DNA of 64,000 nt. Source: Lentzea atacamensis. GTDB taxonomy: Bacteria > Actinomycetota > Actinomycetes > Mycobacteriales > Pseudonocardiaceae. Below the pieces are notes generated by a model that was not told where the DNA came from, searched no databases, and saw nothing but the letters and a program-made list of their open reading frames with translations. A program made the translations under genes and the position numbers. Positions 1 to 7,398 of the stretch are shown piece by piece (position 1 is the first letter of the stretch; every line of letters starts with the position of its first letter). The DNA lies in contig NZ_QLTT01000007.1 of the NCBI RefSeq assembly GCF_003269295.1, positions 62,001 through 126,000 of the forward strand, in the 5' to 3' direction.

Positions 1-571
1 CGGTGATGACGACCTCGCCCCACTGCGACGGGTCTTCCGGCGCGTGGGTGCCGGTGAGTCCCGCTGCGGTGGCGACGTGGCCGATGGCGTCCATGCCGTC
101 GAACCTCGTCCACAGCACGTCCATCGCGTTGTCGTCGCTCACGCTCAACGCGCGATGGATCAGGTCCTGGTCGTCGTCGGACAACGGCTGTTGCAACGCG
201 TCGACGGCGAGGATGAGCTTCGACAGCGACGCCGAGTAGAACGGCTGGTCGCCGTGTTGCGAGACCACCTGGCCGGTGTCGAGGTCGAGGACGGCGACGC
301 CGACGTCGGACGCGCCGCCCGCCGCAGCGATATTCGATATATCAGTCGGCGATATATTGGATACCGCAGACCGCGAGCCCGTATCCGATATATCAGGACT
401 CGTATGCGATACGTCAGGTGCGGTGTGCGATATATCGGGGCTGTCGCCGGTATCCAATACATCAGGACCGCGCGATATATCAGCTGACGGCTTCGCGTGC
501 GCAAGGCACGGCGCGGCGTCCGGGACGACGTAGACGGCCGCCGCGAGGAAGAGGATCAGAGCCCAGCGCAC
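1..571 (-). CDS. Secreted serine hydrolase, beta-lactamase/PBP-like fold (3' end outside window)
   Basis: The gene runs off the left edge, so the C-terminus is missing. The GTG at 571 begins a hydrophobic signal-like segment (VRWALILFLAAAVYVV), followed by a low-complexity linker of about residues 27-85 and then a serine-hydrolase domain. The domain shows an SxxK motif (S115-L-S-K118 inside YSASLSKL) and a following SVSDDNA segment resembling the second active-site motif of class A beta-lactamase relatives. This suggests an extracytoplasmic penicillin-binding or beta-lactamase-like hydrolase; its substrate cannot be deduced. The linker is odd. It contains repeated Asp-Ile-Ser type tripeptides, with Ile encoded by ATA, a very rare codon here. 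The start is inferred from the signal peptide; no strong ribosome-binding site is visible. Confidence 0.72.
   Translation of the reverse strand, partial: MRWALILFLAAAVYVVPDAAPCLAHAKPSADISRGPDVLDTGDSPDISHTAPDVSHTSPDISDTGSRSAVSNISPTDISNIAAAGGASDVGVAVLDLDTGQVVSQHGDQPFYSASLSKLILAVDALQQPLSDDDQDLIHRALSVSDDNAMDVLWTRFDGMDAIGHVATAAGLTGTHAPEDPSQWGEVVIT
335..484. repeat. In-frame CGATATATCAG-like repeats inside the hydrolase linker
   Basis: Seven 11-12 bp copies related to CGATATATCAGG start at 335, 350, 386, 407, 428, 455 and 473. The spacings (15, 36, 21, 21, 27, 18) are all multiples of three, so on the minus strand they encode D-I-S, D-V-S or N-I-S tripeptides in one frame. Five copies keep the AT-rich, nearly palindromic core GATATAT, which is unusual for this base composition and forces ATA isoleucine codons. 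Confidence 0.75.
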
Positions 572-587
572 ACATCCAAGGTCCGTC

Positions 588-1319
588 TCACAGGAGCCTG
601 GTGTCGAGCTTTTCCTCCTGTGCGGTTGCTGAAGAATCCTCCCTGACCACCACGTACGCGCCGGAACCCTGACGTTCCGTCACCGCCTCGACGAGCTCGG
701 TGCCGCGGTAGAGCAGGCCGACGCCGTCGTCGGTGCAGTAGGTCGTCGGCAGCACACCGGCGGCCACCGCCTCGTGGATCTTCGGGCGGCGCTGCTCCTC
801 GGAGTCGTAGTGCACGCCGTTGCCGTAGGGCAGGAAGCCGAGGCCGTTCGTGACGATCCGGAGGTCCCGCCCGAACGAGTCGGTGGCGCCGCCCACGTGC
901 CAGCAGATCGAGCCCGCCGACACACCGCTGAGCACCACGCCGGCCTCCCACGCCTTGCGGAAGACCGCGCCGAGGCCGTGCACCTCCCACACCGCCAGCA
1001 GGTTCGCGACCGAGCCACCGCCCACCCAGACGACGTCGTGCGAGAGGACGTAGCTCTCGAGGTCGTCAGTCGGCGGCATCGTGAAGAGGTTCAGCATCGA
1101 CACGTCGACGCCGGCGACGCTGCCCGCTTCCGCCATGTTGGCGTTCATGTGCCGCTGGTCGCCGCCGGCGGTGCCGACGTAGCAGAGCCGCGGCCGGCGC
1201 CCCTCGACGCCGGACAGGTCCAGCGCGAAGTGGATCAGTTTGCCGAATTCCAGGAAGGTCCGGCGCCCCGCGCGCAGGCCTCCGGAGGTGGCGAGGATCG
1301 TGGGCTGCTCAGCAGGCAT
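588..1319 (-). CDS. Peptidase S51 family protein (dipeptidase E-like)
   Basis: A 243-residue protein starting at ATG 1319 (MPAEQPTILATSGG). Peptidase E-family enzymes are cytoplasmic serine peptidases with a glutamine-amidotransferase-like fold that cleave Asp-X dipeptides; related members are cyanophycinases. The sequence has the GGGSVANLL loop and the nucleophile elbow GVSAGSICW, with serine in the G-x-S-A-G context. Downstream are the family's typical VTNGLGFLPYG and YCTDDGVGLLY segments. Length is slightly above the usual ~230 residues. A longer upstream in-frame reading exists but has no family similarity and overlaps the divergent gene, so the ATG is preferred. Exact substrate is not predictable. 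Confidence 0.85.
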   Translation of the reverse strand: MPAEQPTILATSGGLRAGRRTFLEFGKLIHFALDLSGVEGRRPRLCYVGTAGGDQRHMNANMAEAGSVAGVDVSMLNLFTMPPTDDLESYVLSHDVVWVGGGSVANLLAVWEVHGLGAVFRKAWEAGVVLSGVSAGSICWHVGGATDSFGRDLRIVTNGLGFLPYGNGVHYDSEEQRRPKIHEAVAAGVLPTTYCTDDGVGLLYRGTELVEAVTERQGSGAYVVVREDSSATAQEEKLDTRLL

Positions 1320-1370
1320 GACGAAGATCCTCGCAGGGGCGTCAACGCGACGTTCCTCCGGTCTGGAAGC

Positions 1371-2045
1371 ATGCAAAGGGTGCGGACCCCACCACTGAAA
1401 CCTCTGGCCAGGATTCGTCGCATCGTTTTGCGCCTGCTTTTCGGCGCATTGGTCATCGGTGTGCTCGTGGTGGGCGGTACGGCGTTCCGCGTGTGGCAGG
1501 TCGCGCGCGTCGACGACTGGACCAAGGCCGACATGGCGATCGTCCTCGGCGCCGCGCAGTACAACGGCGTCCCGTCCGACGTGCTCGCGGCCCGGCTCGA
1601 GCACGCGCTCGGCCTCTACCAGGAGGGCGTCGTCGGCTACATCGCCACGACCGGTGGCCGCCAGCCCGGCGACAACTTCACCGAGGGGCAGGTCGGCAAG
1701 CTGTGGCTGGTCAAGCGCGGGGTCCCGGAGGACCGCGTGCTGCAGGTCGGTGAGGGCGCGGACACGCTCGGGTCGCTGCGGGCCGTCGCCTCGGTCGCCC
1801 AGGAACGCGGCCTGAAGACCGCCGTGATCGTCAGCGACCCGTGGCACTCGCTGCGCGCTCGCACGATGGCGGAGGACGCTGGGCTGCGCGCGTGGACGTC
1901 ACCGACGCGCGTGGGCCCGAACGTGCAGACGCGCGAGACGCAGTGGTTCTTCATCAAGCGCGAGACCGGGGCGTTGCTGTACTACCGCCTGATGAAGGCG
2001 CACGCCGGCGTGTTCGACGAGCTCAAGCTCCCTAAAATCGGGTGA
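1371..2045 (+). CDS. SanA/YdcF-like DUF218 membrane protein
   Basis: A 224-residue protein with an arginine-rich N-terminus, one transmembrane helix (about residues 18-38, LRLLFGALVIGVLVVGG) and a DUF218 domain. Family hallmarks visible are IVLGAAQYNGVPSDVLAARLEHAL, then TTGGRQPGDNFTEG and VSDPWHSLRARTMAEDAG. DUF218 proteins such as E. coli SanA and YdcF are linked to envelope integrity; the biochemical role is unsettled. The ATG at 1371 is chosen because it opens directly into the membrane anchor. Its TGA stop overlaps the ATG of the dGTPase gene (TGATG), indicating translational coupling. Confidence 0.82.
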   Translation: MQRVRTPPLKPLARIRRIVLRLLFGALVIGVLVVGGTAFRVWQVARVDDWTKADMAIVLGAAQYNGVPSDVLAARLEHALGLYQEGVVGYIATTGGRQPGDNFTEGQVGKLWLVKRGVPEDRVLQVGEGADTLGSLRAVASVAQERGLKTAVIVSDPWHSLRARTMAEDAGLRAWTSPTRVGPNVQTRETQWFFIKRETGALLYYRLMKAHAGVFDELKLPKIG

Positions 2046-3283
2046 TGGGATACACCGGCCACGACGCGGAGCGCCTGCTCACCGAGGAACCGAAGAGCGC
2101 CGCGCTGCCGGGTGCCCGCACCGACACCCGCACGCCGTTCTCCCGTGACCGCGCGCGCGTGCTGCACTCCGCGGCGTTGCGCCGGCTCGCGGGCAAGACC
2201 CAGGTCGTGGGTCCCGGTGAAGGCTCCGAGGTCACCGGTGTCCCGCGCACGCGTCTGACCCACTCGCTGGAGGTCGCGCAGATCGGCCGCGGCATCGGTG
2301 AGGAACTGGGCTGCGACCCGGACATCGTCGACACCGCCGGTCTCGCGCACGACATCGGCCATCCGCCGTTCGGCCACAACGGCGAGAGGGCGCTCAACGA
2401 GCTCGCCGGCCCGTGCGGCGGCTTCGAAGGCAACGCGCAGACGTTCCGCATCCTCGCCCGCCTTGAGCCCAAGTCCGCGCACGGGCTGAACCTCACGCGC
2501 GCGGTGCTCGACGCGTCGACGAAGTACCCGTGGCCGCGCACGCCGGGCACGGTGAAGTTCGGCGTGTACGACGACGACCTCGAAGTGTTCGAGTGGATGC
2601 GTGCGGGCGCACCGGACCGTGAGCGGTGCATAGAGGCGCAGGTGATGGACTGGGCAGACGACGTCGCGTACTCGGTGCACGACGTCGAGGACGGCGTCCT
2701 GGCCCACCGCATCAGCCTCGGCGCACTGGCCCGCCCGGACGAACGCGCCGCCATCGCGTCACTCGCGGCCAAGACGTTCTCCGACGAGTCCGTCGCCGCG
2801 CTCGAAGCCACCGCGGAGGAACTGATCACGCTGCCCGTGATCGGCTACTGGACCGACCACGAGTACGACGGCTCGCTCGGCGCGCAGGTGGCGTTGAAGA
2901 ACCTCACCAGCGAACTGGTCGGCCGCTTCGCCTCCGCGGCGGTCACCGCCACCCGCGAGGTGCACGGCGACGGCACCCTCACGAGGTACAACGCCTCCCT
3001 GGAGATCCCCCGTCAGGTGGCCGCGGAAGTGGCGCTGCTCAAGGCGATGGCCGTCCGCTACGTGATGAGCGACCCGGCCCGCCTCGCCATGCAGGCCGCG
3101 CAACGCGACCTCATCGCCGACCTCGTCACCCGGTTGATGGAACGCCCGACACTGCTCGATCCCGCGTTCCGCCCGGTGTTCGCGGCCGCTTCCTCCTACG
3201 AGGCACGGCTTCGCGTCGTCATCGACCAGGTCGCGCTGCTCACCGACGCACAGGCCGTGGCCCGGCACCGCGCATCGGCGTAG
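2045..3283 (+). CDS. dgt: Deoxyguanosinetriphosphate triphosphohydrolase (HD domain)
   Basis: A 412-residue HD-superfamily enzyme expected to hydrolyse dGTP (or other dNTPs) to the deoxynucleoside and triphosphate, controlling nucleotide pools. The metal-binding histidine H73 (RTRLTHSLEV) and the H102-D103 pair (LAHDIGHPPFGHNGE) are intact, and a later conserved aspartate lies in VMDWADDVAYSVHD. Length matches the actinobacterial dGTPase-like family. ATG 2045 overlaps the preceding stop; a GTG at 2042 would add one residue. The dgt-dnaG neighbourhood is a conserved actinobacterial arrangement, here separated by about 6 kb of inserted accessory genes. Confidence 0.93.
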   Translation: MGYTGHDAERLLTEEPKSAALPGARTDTRTPFSRDRARVLHSAALRRLAGKTQVVGPGEGSEVTGVPRTRLTHSLEVAQIGRGIGEELGCDPDIVDTAGLAHDIGHPPFGHNGERALNELAGPCGGFEGNAQTFRILARLEPKSAHGLNLTRAVLDASTKYPWPRTPGTVKFGVYDDDLEVFEWMRAGAPDRERCIEAQVMDWADDVAYSVHDVEDGVLAHRISLGALARPDERAAIASLAAKTFSDESVAALEATAEELITLPVIGYWTDHEYDGSLGAQVALKNLTSELVGRFASAAVTATREVHGDGTLTRYNASLEIPRQVAAEVALLKAMAVRYVMSDPARLAMQAAQRDLIADLVTRLMERPTLLDPAFRPVFAAASSYEARLRVVIDQVALLTDAQAVARHRASA

Positions 3284-3293
3284 CTTCGAAGGC

Positions 3294-3509
3294 ATGGCGG
3301 ACGAGAGCAGACCGCCAGGCCGAAGATGGCCCTGGCGGAGACCGACCAGGGAAGCCGTGCCCGTGGGCTTCGACGACGAGGGTGACGACGACGGTTCGGC
3401 CGGTGTGCGCGAACCCCACCCCAAGCCACTCGGGCCGATGGGAGGAGCGGGGGAGCGGCCCATCCCGGAAGATCCGATCGTGATGTCACTGCCAGATCCA
3501 CGCCACTAG
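3294..3509 (+). CDS. Small hydrophilic hypothetical protein
   Basis: A 71-residue reading frame (MADESRPPGRR...) starting 10 nt after the dgt stop. It is acidic and proline-rich in the middle (FDDEGDDDG, EDPIVMSLPDPRH) and has no membrane segment or recognised domain. Third-position GC is high and the gene sits in line with dgt, so it is probably translated, possibly as an operon tail. No function can be assigned. Confidence 0.55.
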   Translation: MADESRPPGRRWPWRRPTREAVPVGFDDEGDDDGSAGVREPHPKPLGPMGGAGERPIPEDPIVMSLPDPRH

Positions 3510-3531
3510 TGTTTGTTTTTGGGAGCTCCTC

Positions 3532-4539
3532 GTGACCGATCAGGCCGACTTCGCTCTGACCGTGCACCGCGTCGCCGTACCTGATCCGTCCTCCAACGCG
3601 TGCTGGTCGCCGTTCTCGGTGGCCAGCGCGCTCGCGCTGGCCCGCGAGGCCGCCCGCGGAGAGACCCGCACCGAGCTCGACCGGCTGCTGACGGACTTCG
3701 ACGCCACCGATGCCCTGGGCATGCCGGAACTGGCCGTCGCCAACACGCTGTGGGCCGACGACGACCTGGCCCTGAATCCGGACTTCTCGCTCACGAAGTC
3801 AGTGCGGCGCACGGCGTTCTCCGATCCCACGACGGTCCGCAAGCTCGTGAACACCGACGTGGCCGAGACGACCCGCGGCCTGATCCCCGAACTGCTGACG
3901 AACCCGCCGCCCCCGGACGCCGCGGCGATCATCGTCAACGCCCTGTACCTCAAGGTGGGCTGGCTGAACCCGTTCGCCGCCTGGGAGACCGCGCCCAAAC
4001 CGTTCCACTCGCCCCGCGGCGCCGTGGACGTGCCGACGATGAAGGTGACCGAGAAGTTCCGCTACGCCCACCGCAACGGCTGGCAGACGGTCGTGTTGCC
4101 GGCCGCGTCCGGTGTCGAGGCCGTGATCCTGTTGCCGGACGAGTCGCTGGAGCAGCCGCTCGACGCTTCGGTCTTCGAAGCGACCGCCAGGACCAACCTG
4201 GAACTCTCACTGCCCAAAGTGGACGTTCGGGAGAAGTTCCAGCTGAAGAGCGTGCTGGAGCGGCTCGGGGTCCGGCGCATGTTCTCGCGGAACGCGGACT
4301 TCAGCGGCCTCTCGCCGGACGAACGGCTGTTCGTCGACGACGTGATCCACGAGGCCGTGCTGCGACTCGACGAGGAAGGGCTGGAGGGAGCGGCGGCCAC
4401 CGCCGTCACGTTCCGGACGGTGTCGATCGAGATCCCGACCGAACCGATCGTGGTGAACGTCGACCGGCCGTTCCTGCTCGCCGTCCGGCACGCCCGCTCC
4501 GGCGCGATCTACTTCCTCGCGCAGGTCGCCCGGCCGTGA
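3532..4539 (+). CDS. Serpin-family serine protease inhibitor
   Basis: A 335-residue serpin, shorter than the usual ~370, with no obvious signal peptide. Conserved landmarks include CWSPFSVASALALA near the N-terminus, LANTLWADDDLALN-like shutter segments, and the hinge of an inhibitory reactive-centre loop, DEEGLEGAAATAVTF, with small residues at P12-P9. The strand after it ends NVDRPFLLAV, as in serpins. The P1 residue is uncertain; counting 17 from the hinge glutamate gives Val before Ser, but the loop is longer after P1 than in alpha-1-antitrypsin. Such proteins trap target proteases irreversibly. GTG 3532 is preceded by GGGAGCTCC. A decayed copy follows immediately. Confidence 0.9.
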   Translation: MTDQADFALTVHRVAVPDPSSNACWSPFSVASALALAREAARGETRTELDRLLTDFDATDALGMPELAVANTLWADDDLALNPDFSLTKSVRRTAFSDPTTVRKLVNTDVAETTRGLIPELLTNPPPPDAAAIIVNALYLKVGWLNPFAAWETAPKPFHSPRGAVDVPTMKVTEKFRYAHRNGWQTVVLPAASGVEAVILLPDESLEQPLDASVFEATARTNLELSLPKVDVREKFQLKSVLERLGVRRMFSRNADFSGLSPDERLFVDDVIHEAVLRLDEEGLEGAAATAVTFRTVSIEIPTEPIVVNVDRPFLLAVRHARSGAIYFLAQVARP

Positions 4540-4561
4540 CCAGGCTTTCCGGGGGACTTCT

Positions 4562-5156
4562 TTGACTGATCGGACCGGCTTCGCCTGAAGCTGCACCTCG
4601 TCGCCGTCCCTGATGCGTCCGCGAACGCGTTTCTCGATGGCCAGTGCCCTCGTCCTCGCGGGGAAGCCACCCTCGGCGAGACCCGCGCCGAACTCGACGC
4701 ACTGCTCGGGGACTTCCACCCGGCGACGCGCTGGACGTGCCCGAACTGGCCGTGGCGAACACGCTGTGGGCCGACGACCGCCTGACCTTGAACCTGGGCT
4801 TCTCGCTGGCGTCCTCGGTGCGGCGAGGAAGCGACCAGGGGCCTGATCCCCGCGCCGGACGGCGCCGTGCAGGTACCGACGATGAGGTTGACGGCAGGGT
4901 TCGGCCACGCGCGCCACCACGGCTGGCAGACGATCGCGCCGCCCGACGAGGCCGGGATGGAGATGCTGGTGCTTGATGCGGATGGGTGTGCGAGCGATTG
5001 GGCGCCGCCGCGACCCCGGTCGTGCTGACGCGCGGGGCGAGGCCGAGGCGTCCGGCAGACCCGATCGTGGTGCAGGTGGATCGGCCGTTCCTGCTCGCTG
5101 TCCGGCACGCCCGCTCGGGCGCGATCCACTTCCTCCCGCAGGTCGCCCATCCGTGA
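4562..5156 (+). pseudogene. Degenerate tandem copy of the serpin gene
   Basis: Beginning at TTG 4562, the DNA parallels the upstream serpin: start region (TTGACTGATCGGACCGGC), the segment around GTCGCCGTCCCTGATGCGTCC, the ANTLWADD region, and the last 60 bp encoding the final strand (GTGCAGGTGGATCGGCCGTT, ending CAGGTCGCCCATCCGTGA). The copy is about 595 bp against 1008 bp, has a stop nine codons in, several frameshifts and large internal deletions covering most of the core and the reactive-centre loop. It cannot encode a serpin. It is evidence of tandem duplication followed by decay. Confidence 0.88.
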
Positions 5157-5234
5157 CCATTTGACGGGACTGTTCGCCCTGATGGGCGAGCGTTTCGCCC
5201 GGCGAGATCATGATCATGCCTTTACCGTTCCAGC

Positions 5235-5753
5235 ATGACCCAGCACGGTGCCGACGAGCAGCTCGTCGTGCTCGCCGCGGCCGGCGCGACGCAGATCATC
5301 TGCTTCAGCGGCGTCACCATTCCCGTCCTGTTGAGGACCGAGTGCTACTCGAAAGCGCTGGCCGCCGCACTGGGCCTCACACCGTCGCCCGAGCTGCATC
5401 GCGATGGTGAGCTGCCGCCGTGCATGTTCTTCATCCACGAATACGCGCTGCGCACGGTCGTCGGCAACAACCGGCTGATGGAGGACCAGGTCCTGCACCT
5501 GCTGTTCCACGCGCCGTCGATCAGGATCGTGCCTGCCAGCGCCGGCGGCGCGGCGGCGATCGGGCTGGACTACGCGCTGATCCAGTACGAGCACGAGCCG
5601 CCGCTCGTCTACCTCGCGAACTGGGCGCTCGTCACCGACGCGGCCACCGTCGAACGGGCCGTGCTGGTCTTTCAGCGCATGCACGCCATCGCGCTCGACA
5701 ACGAGAAGTCGCGCGACCTGCTCATGGACTACGTGGCCGTGTACGACCGTTAG
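5235..5753 (+). CDS. DUF5753 (Scr1-type) protein lacking the HTH domain
   Basis: A 172-residue protein resembling only the C-terminal DUF5753 domain of actinomycete XRE regulators: IPVLLRTECYSKAL near residues 28-42, FFIHEYALRTVVGNNRLMEDQ, a VYLANWALVTDA strand, and the closing RMHAIALDNEKSRDLL helix. In the full-length family an N-terminal helix-turn-helix precedes this domain and the gene pairs with a DUF397 protein. Here no HTH precedes ATG 5235 and no DUF397 neighbour is seen. It may be a stand-alone sensory or antitoxin-like partner. Its stop overlaps the stop of the opposing small gene. Confidence 0.7.
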   Translation: MTQHGADEQLVVLAAAGATQIICFSGVTIPVLLRTECYSKALAAALGLTPSPELHRDGELPPCMFFIHEYALRTVVGNNRLMEDQVLHLLFHAPSIRIVPASAGGAAAIGLDYALIQYEHEPPLVYLANWALVTDAATVERAVLVFQRMHAIALDNEKSRDLLMDYVAVYDR

Positions 5754-5929
5754 TTGGGGGTGTTGCGACGCAGGAAGAGCCGCATTCCGTCTTCGCCGGG
5801 GAGCGCGCACAGCAGGAGGCGGACGTTCTGATGACGCACCGGCACCGCACACGAGTCGCCCGCCAGCAGTGTTCCCGCCAGCAGGCCGGCCGACTCGTGA
5901 TCGATGTCCAGCACGAAGTCGTTGCTCAT
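5750..5929 (-). CDS. Small hypothetical protein convergent with the DUF5753 gene
   Basis: A 59-residue frame (MSNDFVLDIDHESAGLLAG...) with strong third-position GC bias, read from ATG 5929 to TAA at 5750-5752. Its stop codon overlaps the TAG of the convergent DUF5753 gene by two bases. The sequence alternates short hydrophobic stretches (SAGLLAGTLLAG, VRLLLCALPG) and ends in a basic tail. It is not a DUF397 protein by pattern. The position beside an orphan regulator domain is suggestive of a partner, but no function can be assigned. Confidence 0.55.
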   Translation of the reverse strand: MSNDFVLDIDHESAGLLAGTLLAGDSCAVPVRHQNVRLLLCALPGEDGMRLFLRRNTPN

Positions 5930-5988
5930 GCGAGGACCCTATGAGCTGACCGCCTCGCAACCCAGTCACCCAAAGGTGTCGCATTCTC

Positions 5989-6015
5989 TGTCACGTTCGA
6001 GCGAGCTGCGTCGTC
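5989..6015 (+). promoter_or_regulatory. ECF41-type promoter for the AhpD-like gene
   Basis: TGTCACG (5989-5995) and CGTC (6012-6015) are separated by exactly 16 bp. The published ECF41 consensus is TGTCACA, about 16 bp, CGTC, found ahead of carboxymuconolactone decarboxylase, oxidoreductase and epimerase genes. The expected start of transcription falls at about 6021-6024, on or next to the ATG at 6024, implying a leaderless mRNA. Confidence 0.7.
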
Positions 6016-6023
6016 CAATGGGC

Positions 6024-6581
6024 ATGACGAGGATCAACGGAGTCACGAAGAAGGACGCGGGCCTGCTCACCAAGGCCCTGTACTGGTTCGCGCGGCGCGA
6101 GTTCGGGGCGGTGCCCGAGCCGGTGACCGTCATGGCGCACCACCCGAAGCTGCTGATCGCGAGCGGCCGGCACGAGCTGGCGGTCAAGAAGGCGGCTCAC
6201 GGGCCGTTGTTCGAGCTCTGCGTCTACCGGACGGCGGTGAAGCTCGGCTGCTCGTGGTGCGTCGACTTCGGCGCGATGCTGATGAAGCACGGGGGCCTGG
6301 ACATCGAGCGGTTGAAGCACATCGACTCGTACGCCACCTCACCGCTCTTCACCGACCTCGAACGCAAGGCGCTCGCGTACGCCGACGCGATGACCGACAC
6401 GCCGGTCAGCGTCACGGACGAGCAGGTCGCCGAGCTGGAGAAGCTGCTGGGACGCAAGGAACTCGTCGCGCTGACCTACCAGATCGCGCTGGAGAACCAG
6501 CGGGCGCGGTTCAACAGCGCGTTCGGCATCAAGGACCAGGGATTCACCAGCGGCGACGCGTGCCGGGTACCGGCACACTAG
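6024..6581 (+). CDS. Carboxymuconolactone decarboxylase/AhpD-like protein
   Basis: A 185-residue protein of the AhpD/CMD superfamily. It carries the redox CxxC motif (C76-S-W-C79 in AVKLGCSWCVDFGAML), followed by a C-terminal helix pair ending LENQRARFNSAFGI, consistent with an alkylhydroperoxidase-like or decarboxylase-like fold. An ECF41-type promoter lies directly upstream and an ECF41 sigma gene is 2 kb away, the classic pairing for this family. That is why ATG 6024 is preferred over ATG 6018 or longer upstream starts. It may form a stress-response effector; its substrate is unknown. Four bases separate it from the methyltransferase gene, so they are probably cotranscribed. Confidence 0.85.
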   Translation: MTRINGVTKKDAGLLTKALYWFARREFGAVPEPVTVMAHHPKLLIASGRHELAVKKAAHGPLFELCVYRTAVKLGCSWCVDFGAMLMKHGGLDIERLKHIDSYATSPLFTDLERKALAYADAMTDTPVSVTDEQVAELEKLLGRKELVALTYQIALENQRARFNSAFGIKDQGFTSGDACRVPAH

Positions 6582-6585
6582 ACCG

Positions 6586-7398
6586 GTGGAGAAGATCACC
6601 CTGACGGGTGCCCAGGAGACCATGCTCGCCACGTTGTACGGCCGGGCGGTGGACAGCGGACGAGCCACCTCCGTGCTGCACGACAACGAGGCGAGGCGCG
6701 CCGTCGACCGCATCGACTACGACTTCGCGAAGACCGGGATGAACACGACGGCTGCGGTCGGCGTCGCCATCCGCGCCAAGGTGCTCGACGACTGGACCCG
6801 CGAGTTCCTCCAGCGCAACCCGTCCTGCACGGTGCTGCACCTCGCGTGTGGCCTGGACACGCGCGCGCATCGCATCGAACGGCCGGACACCGTGCGCTGG
6901 ATCGACGTCGACATGCCGGACGTCGTTGCGTTGCGGCACAAGCTGCTGCCTGAGCCGCAGGGCGACTACCGGCTCGTGGCGTCGTCGGTGACCGAGGACG
7001 CCTGGCTGGCCGAGGTGCCCGCCGACCGTCCGGTGGTGGCGGTGTTCGAGGGTCTGTCGATGTACCTCACGCGCGACGAAGGCCACGCGTTGATCAGAAG
7101 GATCACCAGCAGGTTCGCCAGCGGCGAGCTGCTGTTCGACGTCTACGGGTCGTGGGGCATCAAGCTGCAGAAGCTCGTGCCCGCCGTCCGCAACGCCGGA
7201 GCGACCCTGCACTGGGGTGTGGACGACCCGCGCGAGGTCGAGGCGCTGCACCCCGGACTGACCACTGTGGACGCCTGGCGCAGCGTGGACCTGCCGTACC
7301 TGGACGCGTTGCCCAGGTCCGGCAGGATCCAGATGAAGGTCGTCAGCGCGATCCCGAAGCTCAGGGACGTCGGAAAGCTGCTGCGCCTGCGGTGGTGA
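6586..7398 (+). CDS. LCMT/PPM1-family SAM-dependent methyltransferase
   Basis: A 270-residue class I methyltransferase of the leucine carboxyl methyltransferase type, common in actinomycetes and including polyketide O-methyltransferases of the TcmP group. The SAM-binding motif VLHLACGLDTRAHRI is at about residues 82-96, followed by WIDVDMPDVVALR and the family signature VFEGLSMYLTRDE. The GTG at 6586 lies five bases after the preceding TAG, placing it in an operon with the AhpD-like gene and under the same ECF41-type promoter. The methyl acceptor cannot be inferred. Confidence 0.85.
   Translation: MEKITLTGAQETMLATLYGRAVDSGRATSVLHDNEARRAVDRIDYDFAKTGMNTTAAVGVAIRAKVLDDWTREFLQRNPSCTVLHLACGLDTRAHRIERPDTVRWIDVDMPDVVALRHKLLPEPQGDYRLVASSVTEDAWLAEVPADRPVVAVFEGLSMYLTRDEGHALIRRITSRFASGELLFDVYGSWGIKLQKLVPAVRNAGATLHWGVDDPREVEALHPGLTTVDAWRSVDLPYLDALPRSGRIQMKVVSAIPKLRDVGKLLRLRW

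Noticed and set aside
335..484. CRISPR or iteron array in the first gene
   Set aside because: The repeats are in frame with the hydrolase and spacings are multiples of three; better explained as a protein-coding repeat.
588..1847. Single 419-residue protein for the S51 peptidase
   Set aside because: The upstream part overlaps the divergent DUF218 gene, has no peptidase similarity and there is a better start at 1319.
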